This document shows positions 34,760 through 44,001 of a stretch of DNA of 63,138 bases, in pieces; the stretch's first letter is position 1; each line of letters begins with the position of its first letter. The stretch comes from an uncultured Lachnospiraceae bacterium (GTDB lineage: Bacteria > Bacillota > Clostridia > Lachnospirales > Lachnospiraceae). The stretch spans positions 1 through 63,138 of the forward strand of contig CANRJM010000010.1 of NCBI GenBank assembly GCA_947630925.1, in the 5' to 3' direction. Position numbers and translations under genes: made by a program. Below the pieces are notes generated by a model that saw nothing but the letters and a program-made list of their open reading frames with translations, had not been told where the DNA came from and made no database searches.

Positions 34760-35416
34760 ATGAACATAAAAAAATTTTTAAAAAATAATATACACATCCT
34801 TTTTATTCTTTATCTTCCCATCTATCTATTCTGTTTTTCATGGTTGGAATCAAGAACAAATATCCCCTTTGCTGCCATACATTGCATCATAGACGACTGG
34901 ATTCCTTTTTGTGAAATTTTTATTATTCCATATCTCCTATGGTTTCTTTATGTTACGGTCGTCCTGGTTTATCTCTATTTCCAAAAAAAGCATTTAGAAG
35001 ATTACTACTGCTATGTCATCACATTGATCCTTGGAATGTCAACCTGCCTATTTATTTATCTAATCTTCCCTAACGCACAAAATATGCGTCCGGCTGAGTT
35101 TTCACATCCAAATATTTTTACTGATATTATTCGTTTTATCTATGCAAAAGATACTAACACCAATGTACTCCCAAGCATCCACGTATATAACGCCATTGCC
35201 ACCCACGTAGCGTTTGCTTCCAGCCACGGTTTCCGAAACTGCAAATGGATAAAAAGAGCATCTCTGACGCTCTGCTCTCTGATCTGCCTGTCCACCATGT
35301 TTCTGAAACAGCACTCTTTTTTGGATGTTATAACCGCTTTAGGACTATTTATGATCTATTCCCCTTTGGTATATCGCTTTCTGCCAAAATATTTTAAGAA
35401 AACCCCGGAGGACTGA
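34760..35416 (+). CDS. PAP2-superfamily membrane phosphatase/phosphotransferase
   Basis: 218 residues, about six membrane helices. PAP2 motifs: VLPSIHVYNA (PSxH) and LKQHSFLDVITALG (H-x3-D). The first KxxxxxxRP motif is reduced to QNMRP. The start at 34760 has a GGAAGGA Shine-Dalgarno. Such enzymes dephosphorylate lipid phosphates (phosphatidate, undecaprenyl diphosphate) or transfer head groups (Aur1-like). Probably co-transcribed with the DUF5662-like gene. The stop is 9 bases from the convergent aminopeptidase gene. Confidence 0.88.
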   Translation: MNIKKFLKNNIHILFILYLPIYLFCFSWLESRTNIPFAAIHCIIDDWIPFCEIFIIPYLLWFLYVTVVLVYLYFQKKHLEDYYCYVITLILGMSTCLFIYLIFPNAQNMRPAEFSHPNIFTDIIRFIYAKDTNTNVLPSIHVYNAIATHVAFASSHGFRNCKWIKRASLTLCSLICLSTMFLKQHSFLDVITALGLFMIYSPLVYRFLPKYFKKTPED

Positions 35417-35425
35417 TTTTACTGT

Positions 35426-37219
35426 TTACAACGGCGCGCACTCCTTTGCCAGCCATTCTCTTTCATCTGCTTCCAAATATTTCTCTAATACCTCAAAAAC
35501 CCGTTTATGATAGGCATTCAGCAAAGAACGCTCCTTCTCGTCCATCTGGCCGGCATCAATTACCTTTCTATCAAAAGGAACAAACGTCAGCGGCTCAAAA
35601 CCCATAAACTGACCGAAATCATTCTTTTCTCTCTTTACGCATAAGAGCAGATTTTCCAATCGGATTCCAAACTTCCCCTCCAGATAAACGCCCGGTTCGT
35701 CAGATGTAATCATCCCCGCCTCAAACACTGCCGGTTTTTCCCTGCCGCTTATCCGGAAACAAATGCGATTTGGCTCTTCATGCACATTCAGAAAATACCC
35801 GACGCCATGCCCGGTCCCGTGGTTAAAGTCACATCCCAAATCCCAAAGCGGCCGTCTGGCCGCATAATCCAATGCCGCACCGGAACAGCCGTACAAAAAT
35901 TTAGCCGCGCATAGATTTAAATTGCCGCGCAGGACAGCGGTGTAGTAAGTTTTCTGCTCGCGGGAGGCTTCCTGCCCCAGCCAAATCGTCCGTGTAATAT
36001 CTGTCGTTCCCTCCAGATATTGCCCTCCGGTATCAAGAAGCAGAAAATTCTCCGGACGCAGGGATGCGTCTGTTTCTTCCGTTGCAGAATAGTGGACAAT
36101 CGCCCCATGCTCCGCATAACCCGCAATCGTATCAAAACTTGCTCCCATATAATGTTTCCCCTGACGGCGAAACTCCTCTAATTTTTCCGAGACTGTCCTT
36201 TCCGTCAAAGGCGCTTTTCCTATATTCTGCTTTAACCAGTAAATAAATTTGGTTACCGCGACTCCGTCGCAAATATGCGCTTCTTTCATATTGGCAATTT
36301 CTGTCGGATTTTTTACCGCCTTCCATAAAACAGTTGGCGTAACCACATCCACTATATTCGCCTTTTTTGAAAAAGTATTTAAAATAGAAGCGTTGATCCT
36401 ATGTTTATCCACAAGAATCCGTTCTCCGTCCTCAAATAGGGATACATACGATATGATTTCCCCATACTGTTTCAGAAAAACCCCATCCTTTGCCAAGGCC
36501 TCCCGGCTTTTCCTGTCAAAAACAGTTTCTCCTGCAAACAGAACGCAGCTTTCTTTCTCAACGATCAAATAAGACAAGACAACCGGGTTATATGGGATAT
36601 CTTCTCCACGGATATTCAAAATCCATGCAATATCATCTAACGTAGTAATAATCATCCGCGCGGCATTCCACTTATCCAAAAATTCACGAAGCCGATTCAG
36701 CTTAGACGCTCTGCTTTCGCCGGTATACCGTTCTTCTAAAAGCCATGCCTTTCTATGTTCCAGCAAAGGCCTGTCTGCCCAGACGTCCCCTATCAGGTCT
36801 CTCGACAAATCTAATCTCCCGTTTCTGGTTTCCAGTCTCTTTTGCATGTTTTCCGCCCATTCCGCAGATACCATCCGCCCGTCACAGCCCAGAGTCTGTC
36901 CCCTGCCAAGATTTTCTTCTATAAATTCTATCTCTCTCGGAACGCCCTCCTGACCGGACTTGTATAAAGTAATCCCGCTCCCCTTGAGCTGCGTTTCCGC
37001 CTGCAAAAAATATCTTCCGTCCGTCCAAAGGCCCGCCTGTTCCTGCGTTACAATGACCGTCCCCGCAGAGCCGTCAAATCCGGATATAAACTCTCTTGTT
37101 TTAAAATAATCACTGATGTATTCCGAACCATGAAAATCATTTGTCGGAATCCAATACATATCAATAGAAGCTTCTGCCATTTTCTGGCGAAGCTGTGTTA
37201 TACGTTCCTGAATCTTCAT
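35426..37219 (-). CDS. Xaa-Pro aminopeptidase (M24B)
   Basis: 597 residues, the long three-domain aminopeptidase P form. The two N-terminal creatinase-like domains (YWIPTNDFHGSEYI..) precede the pita-bread domain with metal ligands in LLDTGGQYLEGTTDITRT (Asp, Asp), NHGTGHGVGYFLNVHEEP (His), SDEPGVYLEGKFGIRLEN (Glu, Glu). It removes N-terminal residues before proline in the cytoplasm. GGGGGAG Shine-Dalgarno. 22 bases downstream of rsmA; likely co-transcribed. Confidence 0.95.
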   Translation of the reverse strand: MKIQERITQLRQKMAEASIDMYWIPTNDFHGSEYISDYFKTREFISGFDGSAGTVIVTQEQAGLWTDGRYFLQAETQLKGSGITLYKSGQEGVPREIEFIEENLGRGQTLGCDGRMVSAEWAENMQKRLETRNGRLDLSRDLIGDVWADRPLLEHRKAWLLEERYTGESRASKLNRLREFLDKWNAARMIITTLDDIAWILNIRGEDIPYNPVVLSYLIVEKESCVLFAGETVFDRKSREALAKDGVFLKQYGEIISYVSLFEDGERILVDKHRINASILNTFSKKANIVDVVTPTVLWKAVKNPTEIANMKEAHICDGVAVTKFIYWLKQNIGKAPLTERTVSEKLEEFRRQGKHYMGASFDTIAGYAEHGAIVHYSATEETDASLRPENFLLLDTGGQYLEGTTDITRTIWLGQEASREQKTYYTAVLRGNLNLCAAKFLYGCSGAALDYAARRPLWDLGCDFNHGTGHGVGYFLNVHEEPNRICFRISGREKPAVFEAGMITSDEPGVYLEGKFGIRLENLLLCVKREKNDFGQFMGFEPLTFVPFDRKVIDAGQMDEKERSLLNAYHKRVFEVLEKYLEADEREWLAKECAPL

Positions 37220-37241
37220 AAACTCCCCCGCTCTGCTTTCT

Positions 37242-38114
37242 TTATTTCATGCTATCGGTTTGAAGGATATCGCTTAACTCCGCAAATTCCTGCAGGCTCA
37301 ACCGCTCTCCGCGGACTGCGGGCGGCAGCCCCATTTGGGCAATGGCCGACGCCGCCTGCTCTTTTGTGACCGGAAGCCCTGCGTCATTTCCCAGACCGTT
37401 TTGCAAAGTCTTGCGCCTTTGATTAAAAGAAGCCCGAATTACACGGAACAGAAACTCCTCATCTCTTACCGTTACCTTTTTTTCTTTATGACAGGTTAAA
37501 CGAATGACCGCCGAGCCCACATTAGGGCGGGGAATAAAACAATTGGGCGGGACATTGGCTATCACTTCTGCCTCGGCGTAATACTGAACGGCAAGCGACA
37601 ATGCTCCGTATTCCTTTGTCCCCGGTTTTGCCCGCATTCGGTCTGCAACTTCCTTTTGCACCATGACGGTAATGCTCTCAAGTGGCATATGATTCTCTAA
37701 CAGCGCCATAACAATTGGCGTTGTAATATAGTATGGCAGGTTTGCAACTACCTTAACCGGTCTTCCGCCATTCTTCTCCCGCACCGCTTTCGTAAGATCC
37801 ATTTTTAAAATATCGTCATGGACGATCGTTATATTATCATATGCTGACAACGTATCGTTTAAAATCGGAATCAGGTTTTCGTCAATCTCCACAGCCATGA
37901 CCTGATATGCATTCTCACAAAGATATTGCGTCATGGTACCAATCCCCGGCCCGATCTCTAATACAAAATCCTCCTTTGTAATCCGGGCCGCATCTATAAT
38001 CTTCGCCAATACATTGGAATCAATTAAAAAATTCTGACCATATTTTTTCTGAAAATGAAAATCATATTTTTGCAGAATATGAATTGTATTCTGTGGAATA
38101 CCCAGTGCAGCCAT
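37242..38114 (-). CDS. rsmA: 16S rRNA (adenine1518/1519-N6) dimethyltransferase
   Basis: 290 residues, KsgA/RsmA family. Motifs: QNFLID.., SAM-binding LEIGPGIGTMTQYL, and catalytic NLPYYITTPIV. It dimethylates two adenosines in the loop of helix 45 of 16S rRNA during 30S maturation. AAAGGG Shine-Dalgarno. Follows tatD by 37 bases, the usual tatD-rsmA pairing in Firmicutes. Confidence 0.97.
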   Translation of the reverse strand: MAALGIPQNTIHILQKYDFHFQKKYGQNFLIDSNVLAKIIDAARITKEDFVLEIGPGIGTMTQYLCENAYQVMAVEIDENLIPILNDTLSAYDNITIVHDDILKMDLTKAVREKNGGRPVKVVANLPYYITTPIVMALLENHMPLESITVMVQKEVADRMRAKPGTKEYGALSLAVQYYAEAEVIANVPPNCFIPRPNVGSAVIRLTCHKEKKVTVRDEEFLFRVIRASFNQRRKTLQNGLGNDAGLPVTKEQAASAIAQMGLPPAVRGERLSLQEFAELSDILQTDSMK

Positions 38115-38151
38115 ACGTCTTCCCTTTCCGTTTCATTTTTGATATGCAATC

Positions 38152-38922
38152 CTATCCTTCTATCCGATACATCCTTCTGGCATTTTCTTCTGTTCTTTGT
38201 ATAACCTCTTCCCCGGTCATATGTTTCAGTTCTGCAATCTGCTCCGCCACATATATTAGTTTATCTGATGAATTACGCTGTCCGCGATAGGGTTCCGGCG
38301 ATAAATATGGGGCGTCCGTTTCCAATACCAACCGCTCCATCGGCGCCTTTTGCACTATTTCTTTCAGCTTCTTGCTATTCTTAAAAGTGACAATACCGCC
38401 GACTCCCAAATAGAAGCCCATCTCCAAATATATTTTTGCCATCTCCCAACTATAAGAATAACAATGGATAACGCCGCCAATCTCTTCTGCATGCTCTTCT
38501 TTCATAATATCGAGCGTATCCTGCGCTGCGTCACGGCTGTGAATACAAACGGGAAGCCCAGTCTCCCTTGCAATCTCCAACTGCCGGATAAACCACTTTT
38601 TTTGTAATTCCTTTGACGGTTCATCATAATGATAATCTAAACCAATCTCTCCGATTGCCACTACCTTATCATATGCAGACGCTTTTTTCAGCCACTCCAT
38701 ATCCTCTTCCGTAAGTCCTGCTGTCTCAGACGGATGCACGCCGACAGCGGCATAGATAAAGTCGTACTTCCTGCTCAACGCCTCAGCTTCCTTTGCCGTA
38801 TTTATGCTTGCCCCCACATTCACAACCGTGCCGACGCCCTTCCCGGCAAGATTCATTAAAAAGTCCTCCCGATCCTCATCATACGCCTCATCATCATAAT
38901 GTACATGTGTATCAAATATCAT
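38152..38922 (-). CDS. tatD: TatD-family metal-dependent hydrolase
   Basis: 256 residues. Metal ligands are visible in FDTHVHYDD (HxH), AIGEIGLDYH (Glu), VCIHSRDA (His), VIHCYS (His) and LETDAPYL (Asp), the complete TatD set. Members are 3'-5' nucleases or deacylases acting in DNA repair or tRNA quality control. GAGGAG Shine-Dalgarno. Upstream of rsmA in the same operon. Confidence 0.95.
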   Translation of the reverse strand: MIFDTHVHYDDEAYDEDREDFLMNLAGKGVGTVVNVGASINTAKEAEALSRKYDFIYAAVGVHPSETAGLTEEDMEWLKKASAYDKVVAIGEIGLDYHYDEPSKELQKKWFIRQLEIARETGLPVCIHSRDAAQDTLDIMKEEHAEEIGGVIHCYSYSWEMAKIYLEMGFYLGVGGIVTFKNSKKLKEIVQKAPMERLVLETDAPYLSPEPYRGQRNSSDKLIYVAEQIAELKHMTGEEVIQRTEENARRMYRIEG

Positions 38923-38947
38923 ATATTCTATACTCCTCTAAAAAATA

Positions 38948-39010
38948 TAAAAAATCCAGACGGCTGACGTAAGATATTCTTATATCTTTCAGATCAAAAC
39001 CATCCGGATT
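38948..39010 (-). terminator. Terminator after the NhaD-like antiporter gene
   Basis: On the minus strand AATCCGGATGG pairs over 11 positions (two G-U) with CCGTCTGGATT, enclosing an inner stem GATAT/ATATC, and is followed by TTTTTTATATTTTTT. It ends just before the tatD start. Confidence 0.7.
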
Positions 39011-39085
39011 CCTATCATCCTATTTTTCGCCTCTTACGCTCTTTTCATTATACTGCAAAGTATTTTTCTCTGCAATAACCGATTT

Positions 39086-40537
39086 CTACAGCAGAAATAC
39101 AACCATTGTGATTAAAAATACCGGAATCAGACAGCCGATAGACCAAAATATATAGCTGAAAAAGGACGGCATCTTAATCCCATTTTCTTCTGCCAGAGAA
39201 CGCACCATAAAGTTCGGGGCATTTCCAATATAAGTAATGGCTCCCATAAATACAGCGCCGCAGGAAATCGCTGTCAAAACCGTTTCATCAATATACCCCA
39301 TTACCGTCTTCACACCGTCGGTAAAGCCAAGCGATACCGCAGTTGTAAAGAATACAAGATACGTCGGCGTATTATCCAGAAAGCTGGAAAGACAGCCGGT
39401 AATCCAGAAGAACTGCCACGGTTCCCGAATCCCCAGGGAACTGCCCTTCGCCTTTAATATCAAAAGCGCCGGTATCATCGTAATAAAAATGCCAATAAAC
39501 AGAACGGCAACCTCCTGAATCGCATCCCATGTAAAATTATTTTTCAGACGCACTTCGCTTTTTGTCAGCCGATACGATAAAAGTGCGGCGAGTAAAATAA
39601 CTACTACCTCAAAGATAGCAGAAACCTGCATACGGACTCCGCCATAAATATGAATGCTTTTCGCAAAGAGCGGAACATTTTTCGGAAGCATGCCGCTTAA
39701 AATAACCGTGCCCGTAATAACGATTAAGAAAAAGAGATTATGCGCGCCTGACAAACGCAGCGGTTTCTTCTCCCCACTGCCATCCGGCTTCTTTGCGCCA
39801 TCCGCAAGGTCTTTCCTATAGGCGATCGTATCTATGATAAAGAAAAGACCAAGCAGTAATACTATATTTAAAAGCAAAATCGGTAATAAACGCATACTCC
39901 AGAAGAAATCAATGCCATTAATAAATCCCATCAACAGCGGCGGATCTCCTACCGGCGTCAGACAGCCGCCGATATTAGATACTAAAAAGATAAAGAATAT
40001 GACAACCTGTACTTTTCTATGACGCCACTTATTGGCGCGAAGCAATGGACGAATCATGACCATACTTGCTCCGGTCGTTCCAATCCAGCTTGACAGCAGC
40101 GTGCCAATCAGGAGTAACAATACATTAAGCTTCGGCGTGCCAACTAAATCGCCCTCCACGTAAATATTCCCGGCAACACAGAACAATCCAAAAAGCAATA
40201 CGATAAAAGTAATATAATCGCCAAATATCACTTCCAGTATCTGCTCTGCTGCCTCTCCGGCGCCTGCATAAAAAGCAAACGGAACAATAAACATAACAGA
40301 CCAGAAAGCTACCACAAGCGGTTTATATTTCTCCCACCATCTTTCTGCAATCAGCGGACAGACGGCAATACAGATCAGCATTCCCACAAAAGGGATACAA
40401 AACCCGAACGGCAGCGTAGCTCCAATGCTCTCTGAAGAACCTTTCTCTGCCGCCAGAGCAATAGACGGATGAAACAACAGTATGATGAAAAGCAACCCAA
40501 AAATCCATACAAAGCTTTTTTTAAATTTCCTCATCAT
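39086..40537 (-). CDS. NhaD/ArsB-CitT-superfamily sodium:proton antiporter-like protein
   Basis: 483 residues, 11-13 membrane helices. Features of the ion-transporter superfamily include VSNIGGCLTPVGDPPLLMGFINGIDFFW and the matching second-half motif FLDNTPTYLVFF with ..GAITYIGNAPNFMVRSLAEENGI. This resembles the NhaD type of Na+/H+ antiporters, although substrates vary in this superfamily. GGAGG Shine-Dalgarno. Own promoter at 40585-40613. Confidence 0.88.
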   Translation of the reverse strand: MMRKFKKSFVWIFGLLFIILLFHPSIALAAEKGSSESIGATLPFGFCIPFVGMLICIAVCPLIAERWWEKYKPLVVAFWSVMFIVPFAFYAGAGEAAEQILEVIFGDYITFIVLLFGLFCVAGNIYVEGDLVGTPKLNVLLLLIGTLLSSWIGTTGASMVMIRPLLRANKWRHRKVQVVIFFIFLVSNIGGCLTPVGDPPLLMGFINGIDFFWSMRLLPILLLNIVLLLGLFFIIDTIAYRKDLADGAKKPDGSGEKKPLRLSGAHNLFFLIVITGTVILSGMLPKNVPLFAKSIHIYGGVRMQVSAIFEVVVILLAALLSYRLTKSEVRLKNNFTWDAIQEVAVLFIGIFITMIPALLILKAKGSSLGIREPWQFFWITGCLSSFLDNTPTYLVFFTTAVSLGFTDGVKTVMGYIDETVLTAISCGAVFMGAITYIGNAPNFMVRSLAEENGIKMPSFFSYIFWSIGCLIPVFLITMVVFLL

Positions 40538-40584
40538 GAACGCCTCCTATTTTTCATGTTTCCATCAGTAGTTGATGTCGGTGG

Positions 40585-40613
40585 CATATAAATTGCATCA
40601 TCGGCATATTCAA
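40585..40613 (-). promoter_or_regulatory. Promoter of the antiporter gene
   Basis: Minus strand TTGAAT (40608-40613), 17-bp spacer, TATATG (40585-40590), about 45 bases before the start codon. Confidence 0.5.
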
Positions 40614-40739
40614 CACAAATAAAACAAATCTTTTTTAGTGCCAGACGAATCATATCATAAATTATTTTAAAAAACAAGCAATATATCGACAGATTTTGCG
40701 TTTCGTTACTGTTGATACCAATTTTAAAAAGCTTTTCTT

Positions 40740-42203
40740 TTAATTTCTTCCCTGTTTTTCATTATATGGCAAACTCACACGGAAGAACCTCTTTAAAAGC
40801 TGTCTTCCGTCAAACGGCAACAGCGGATAGAGATATCCCCGCCCCGCCATAACAGGATTAAACAGAAGAGCAACCAGCAAAAGAATGCTTCCAACCGTAA
40901 ATCCAACAAGACCGGATGACGCCGTCAGAATCAGACAGATAATCCTGAAAAATTTAATTGCATAACCAAGCTCCATGTTGCTCTGCGTATAATTTGCAAC
41001 TGCAACGAACGACATATATAACATAATTTCCGCATTGAACCAGCCGGAGCTTACCGTATAATCTCCAAAAACAATGCCCGCTACAATGCTTAACGGCGTC
41101 GTAAGCATATTAGGCGTATTGATTGAAGCCATTTTTAAACCGTCAATTGCAAACTCCAAAATCAATAACTGAATGACCGGCGGCACATTAATCGGATCCT
41201 TAATCAATATAAAGTCTAGCTGCTTCGGTACCCACTGGGGATTTTGCAAAAGCAGCAGAAAAATAGGCGTAATATAGATGGCAATAATACTTGTCAGCAT
41301 TCTGGTCAAACGCAGATAAGTACCTGTAATCGGCGGAAAATAATACTCGTTGGCGTCTTCCAGAATACTAAAAAGCGAAGTTGGAAGAATCATTGCCGCC
41401 GGCGAATTATCGACCAGTATAACAATACTTCCTTCTAACAAACATGCTGCCGTGGTATCCGGCCGTTCGCTATACTTAAATCTCGGGAAAGGATTACACC
41501 AGCTCCTTGGAAAAAAGAGTTCCGACAGGCTTTCCTTATTCATGGTAAGCGCATCCGTCTGGAGATTTTGAATCCGATTTCGTACTTCCTTTAGGGCGGA
41601 CGGCTTAATCCTGTCTTTCATATAGACAACCGATACATCCGTTTTGGAACTTTTCCCCACATTAAATATTTCAAAAATCAGGTTAACATCACGTATTCTG
41701 CGCCGAATCAATGCGGCATTCGGAACCAGCGACTCAATAAAACCGTCACGGGAACCACGCAGCACTTTGTCCTTATCCGGCTCTTCCACACTTCTGCTCG
41801 GATAATCACGGAAGTCAAGCGCAAGGACATTCCGGTATCCTTCAATCAAAAAGCAGCTCATCCCGGATAGCAGGAACTGTATGAACTTTTCCTGTGTATC
41901 TATCGTCAAAATATCTGCATATGGCGCAAATTTATCGATAAAGCCGTTATAGTCCTGCGGCATTTCCTCTTCCTTAATCGAATAGAAAAATTCCAAAACC
42001 TTTTCTGATACCTCTCCCTTTAGAAAGCCATCAATCACAAACATACTGGCCCGCCTTCCCCCTATAACCATCTGGCGGTGTAAGATATCAAAATTAGTTC
42101 CTATATGGAGGAGTTCCATAATGCCTGCCATCCTCTCATCATATTCCCCCTGAAAAATATCCATCTGTTTTTCCTTTCCATTATCCTTTTGATAATCACT
42201 CAT
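40740..42203 (-). CDS. GerA-family spore germination protein
   Basis: 487 residues from the ATG at 42203; an ATG at 42164 with an AAAGGA site is a good alternative. The N-terminal hydrophilic domain has FDILHRQMVIGGRRASMFVIDGF and SRDGFIESLVPNAALIRRRIRD, followed by five or so membrane helices with NVPPVIQLLILEFAIDGLKMASI, all typical of the GerA A-subunit family. No B or C subunit gene adjoins it, so it may be a SpoVAF-like stand-alone member. It would sit in the inner spore membrane and take part in germinant sensing or ion release. Confidence 0.9.
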   Translation of the reverse strand: MSDYQKDNGKEKQMDIFQGEYDERMAGIMELLHIGTNFDILHRQMVIGGRRASMFVIDGFLKGEVSEKVLEFFYSIKEEEMPQDYNGFIDKFAPYADILTIDTQEKFIQFLLSGMSCFLIEGYRNVLALDFRDYPSRSVEEPDKDKVLRGSRDGFIESLVPNAALIRRRIRDVNLIFEIFNVGKSSKTDVSVVYMKDRIKPSALKEVRNRIQNLQTDALTMNKESLSELFFPRSWCNPFPRFKYSERPDTTAACLLEGSIVILVDNSPAAMILPTSLFSILEDANEYYFPPITGTYLRLTRMLTSIIAIYITPIFLLLLQNPQWVPKQLDFILIKDPINVPPVIQLLILEFAIDGLKMASINTPNMLTTPLSIVAGIVFGDYTVSSGWFNAEIMLYMSFVAVANYTQSNMELGYAIKFFRIICLILTASSGLVGFTVGSILLLVALLFNPVMAGRGYLYPLLPFDGRQLLKRFFRVSLPYNEKQGRN

Positions 42204-42248
42204 ACTGCATACCAACCCTTCTGACTGAAATTATTTCAAACTTAAAAT

Positions 42249-42277
42249 CAGTATGTACAGTTTTTTACCAATTATAC
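42249..42277 (-). promoter_or_regulatory. Candidate forespore sigma-G-type promoter of the GerA-family gene
   Basis: Minus strand GTATA (42273-42277), 17-bp spacer, CATACTG (42249-42255), close to the Bacillus sigma-G/F consensus GNATR - 17/18 - CATNNTA with one mismatch. No good sigma-A promoter is visible here. The position, about 45 bases before the start, fits. Confidence 0.4.
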
Positions 42278-42428
42278 CCTGATTCATTTACAGGCTTATA
42301 ACGCCAAAATATGCGCTGCCGCTTCAAAAACCGTATGACAATCAAGCTTGCCCTGCAGCAGTAGAAATGGTATGATACAGATAAATGGCTTAGCTATGGA
42401 TAAAAAAAGCTGGGAAAGGGAACGCAAT

Positions 42429-43184
42429 ATGTCCGTCAGTTCTTATGATGAAACGTTATTTGAAGAAGCCTGCCGGGAAATAATCGAAAAGGAACGCAAA
42501 AAAAACGGAATCGGGACGCTTCAGGAAAAAACGGTACACGCTGTATTAAAACGATTTTATGAACCCGATACCGACCATCAGGAAATCCGTATCGGTGGTT
42601 TTGTCGCAGATATCTTTCGGGGCAACGAGATCATAGAAATCCAGACCCGTAATTTTAACGCTTTAAGACGCAAACTGGATGCATTTTTACCGGAATATCC
42701 GGTTACCATCGTTTATCCAATTGTCCATACCAAATGGCTTTTTTGGATTGACGAAGCGACCGGAGAAATTTCTCAAAAAAGAAAATCTCCCAAAACCGGC
42801 AGAACATATGACGCCTATTTTGAACTGTATAAAATCCGCACCTATCTGAACCATCCAAACCTCCATCTGTGCCTGGTGCTTTTTGACGCAGAAGAATACA
42901 GGCTGCTAAACGGCTGGAGCAAAGATAAAAAAAGAGGTTCCACCCGTTATGACAGGATTCCGATAAAACTGGTCGACGAATTTTATATCGGCAGCCCCTC
43001 CGAATACGGATGCATGATTCCCGAAGGACTGCCCGAACAGTTTACCTCAAAAGATTTTGCCTCAAAAGCAAAAATTTCCAGAGGAATTGCAAATCTGGCT
43101 TTGAATATACTAAATTATATCCATGCAGTCACGCGTATAGGAAAACTTGGAAATTCCTATCTATATGAAATTAGTAAAAAATAA
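42429..43184 (+). CDS. Uncharacterised protein, possible PD-(D/E)XK nuclease fold
   Basis: 251 residues from the ATG at 42429, behind AAAGGGA; the frame is open to 42348 without a ribosome site. The region E-I-R-I-G-G-F-V-A-D-I followed about six residues later by EIIEIQTRNF resembles the D...ExQ/K core of PD-(D/E)XK nucleases, and the charged helix after it (ALRRKLDAFL) fits that fold. The C-terminal part has a predicted helix-turn-helix-like stretch (DFASKAKISRGIANLALNIL). I do not recognise a named family. 53 bases upstream of the BI-1 gene. Confidence 0.65.
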   Translation: MSVSSYDETLFEEACREIIEKERKKNGIGTLQEKTVHAVLKRFYEPDTDHQEIRIGGFVADIFRGNEIIEIQTRNFNALRRKLDAFLPEYPVTIVYPIVHTKWLFWIDEATGEISQKRKSPKTGRTYDAYFELYKIRTYLNHPNLHLCLVLFDAEEYRLLNGWSKDKKRGSTRYDRIPIKLVDEFYIGSPSEYGCMIPEGLPEQFTSKDFASKAKISRGIANLALNILNYIHAVTRIGKLGNSYLYEISKK

Positions 43185-43237
43185 TGCAAATAGCAAAAAG
43201 GCGCGCTTTGCGTGCCCTTGCAGAAATGAGGGTAATT

Positions 43238-43915
43238 ATGGCAAATAACATGTTTTCTACAAACAAATCGACACGCTTTCAGCAACACAGTCAGGATATC
43301 ATAACTTCTCCGCGCGTTTATAACCTGACGATAGGCGGCATTACCGCCTATGGACTTCTTGTAAATTATATTATCTGCAGATACTTTTCTTATATATTTC
43401 TGCAAATGAATCCACTTATGCTGTATATCGGTTATTTTGTCTGCGCACTCGTTGGTTGTATAATGGTCAATCTGTCACGCAAAGCTTTTATCAGCTTTCT
43501 TGGTTACAATCTGGTCGTCCTTCCGCTGGGCGCCGTTCTGAGCGTGGCGCTTTACGGCTACGATATGCGTATTATTTTTCAAGTATGTGGCCTGACCGGC
43601 TCTGTGGTTGTAATTATGCTCTGCCTGTCGGCGCTTTTCCCGGGGTTTTTTCTCCGTATGGGAAGAATCCTCTTTTTTAGTCTGCTTGCACTGTTCCTTG
43701 TAGGAATTGTCGGATTCCTTTTTGGCCTGTCTATCGGTTTTTACAGCTATATTGCTGCCGCCATCTTCAGTCTGTATATCGGATACGACTGGGCGCGTGC
43801 AAACCAATACGTCCATACTCTGGATAATGCCGTAGATTCCGCATGTGATCTTTACATTGATATTATCAATCTGTTCTTAAGCATCCTGTCAATCGTAAAC
43901 AGAAATTCCGATTAA
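43238..43915 (+). CDS. Bax inhibitor-1/YccA-family membrane protein
   Basis: 225 residues from the ATG at 43238 (GAGGG site). Seven predicted membrane helices, with the C-terminal family signature YIGYDWARANQYVHT..DLYIDIINLFLSIL. BI-1 proteins form pH-dependent calcium-leak channels controlled by a carboxylate pair near the C-terminus. Probably co-transcribed with the preceding gene. Confidence 0.85.
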   Translation: MANNMFSTNKSTRFQQHSQDIITSPRVYNLTIGGITAYGLLVNYIICRYFSYIFLQMNPLMLYIGYFVCALVGCIMVNLSRKAFISFLGYNLVVLPLGAVLSVALYGYDMRIIFQVCGLTGSVVVIMLCLSALFPGFFLRMGRILFFSLLALFLVGIVGFLFGLSIGFYSYIAAAIFSLYIGYDWARANQYVHTLDNAVDSACDLYIDIINLFLSILSIVNRNSD

Positions 43916-43931
43916 AAAAGAAGAATTAAAA

Positions 43932-43979
43932 GGGAAAAGGCAGTGGAAAGCAAACGCTCTGTTCATGCTCTCCACTGCC
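43932..43979. terminator. Terminator between BI-1 and CotH genes
   Basis: GGCAGTGGA (43939-43947) pairs with TCCACTGCC (43971-43979), and the stem extends imperfectly inward. The minus strand continues with TTTTCCCTTTT, so it mainly terminates the CotH gene; it may also stop the convergent BI-1 transcript. Confidence 0.75.
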
Positions 43980-44001
43980 AAAATATTGTTTTGAACCTCT
44001 A

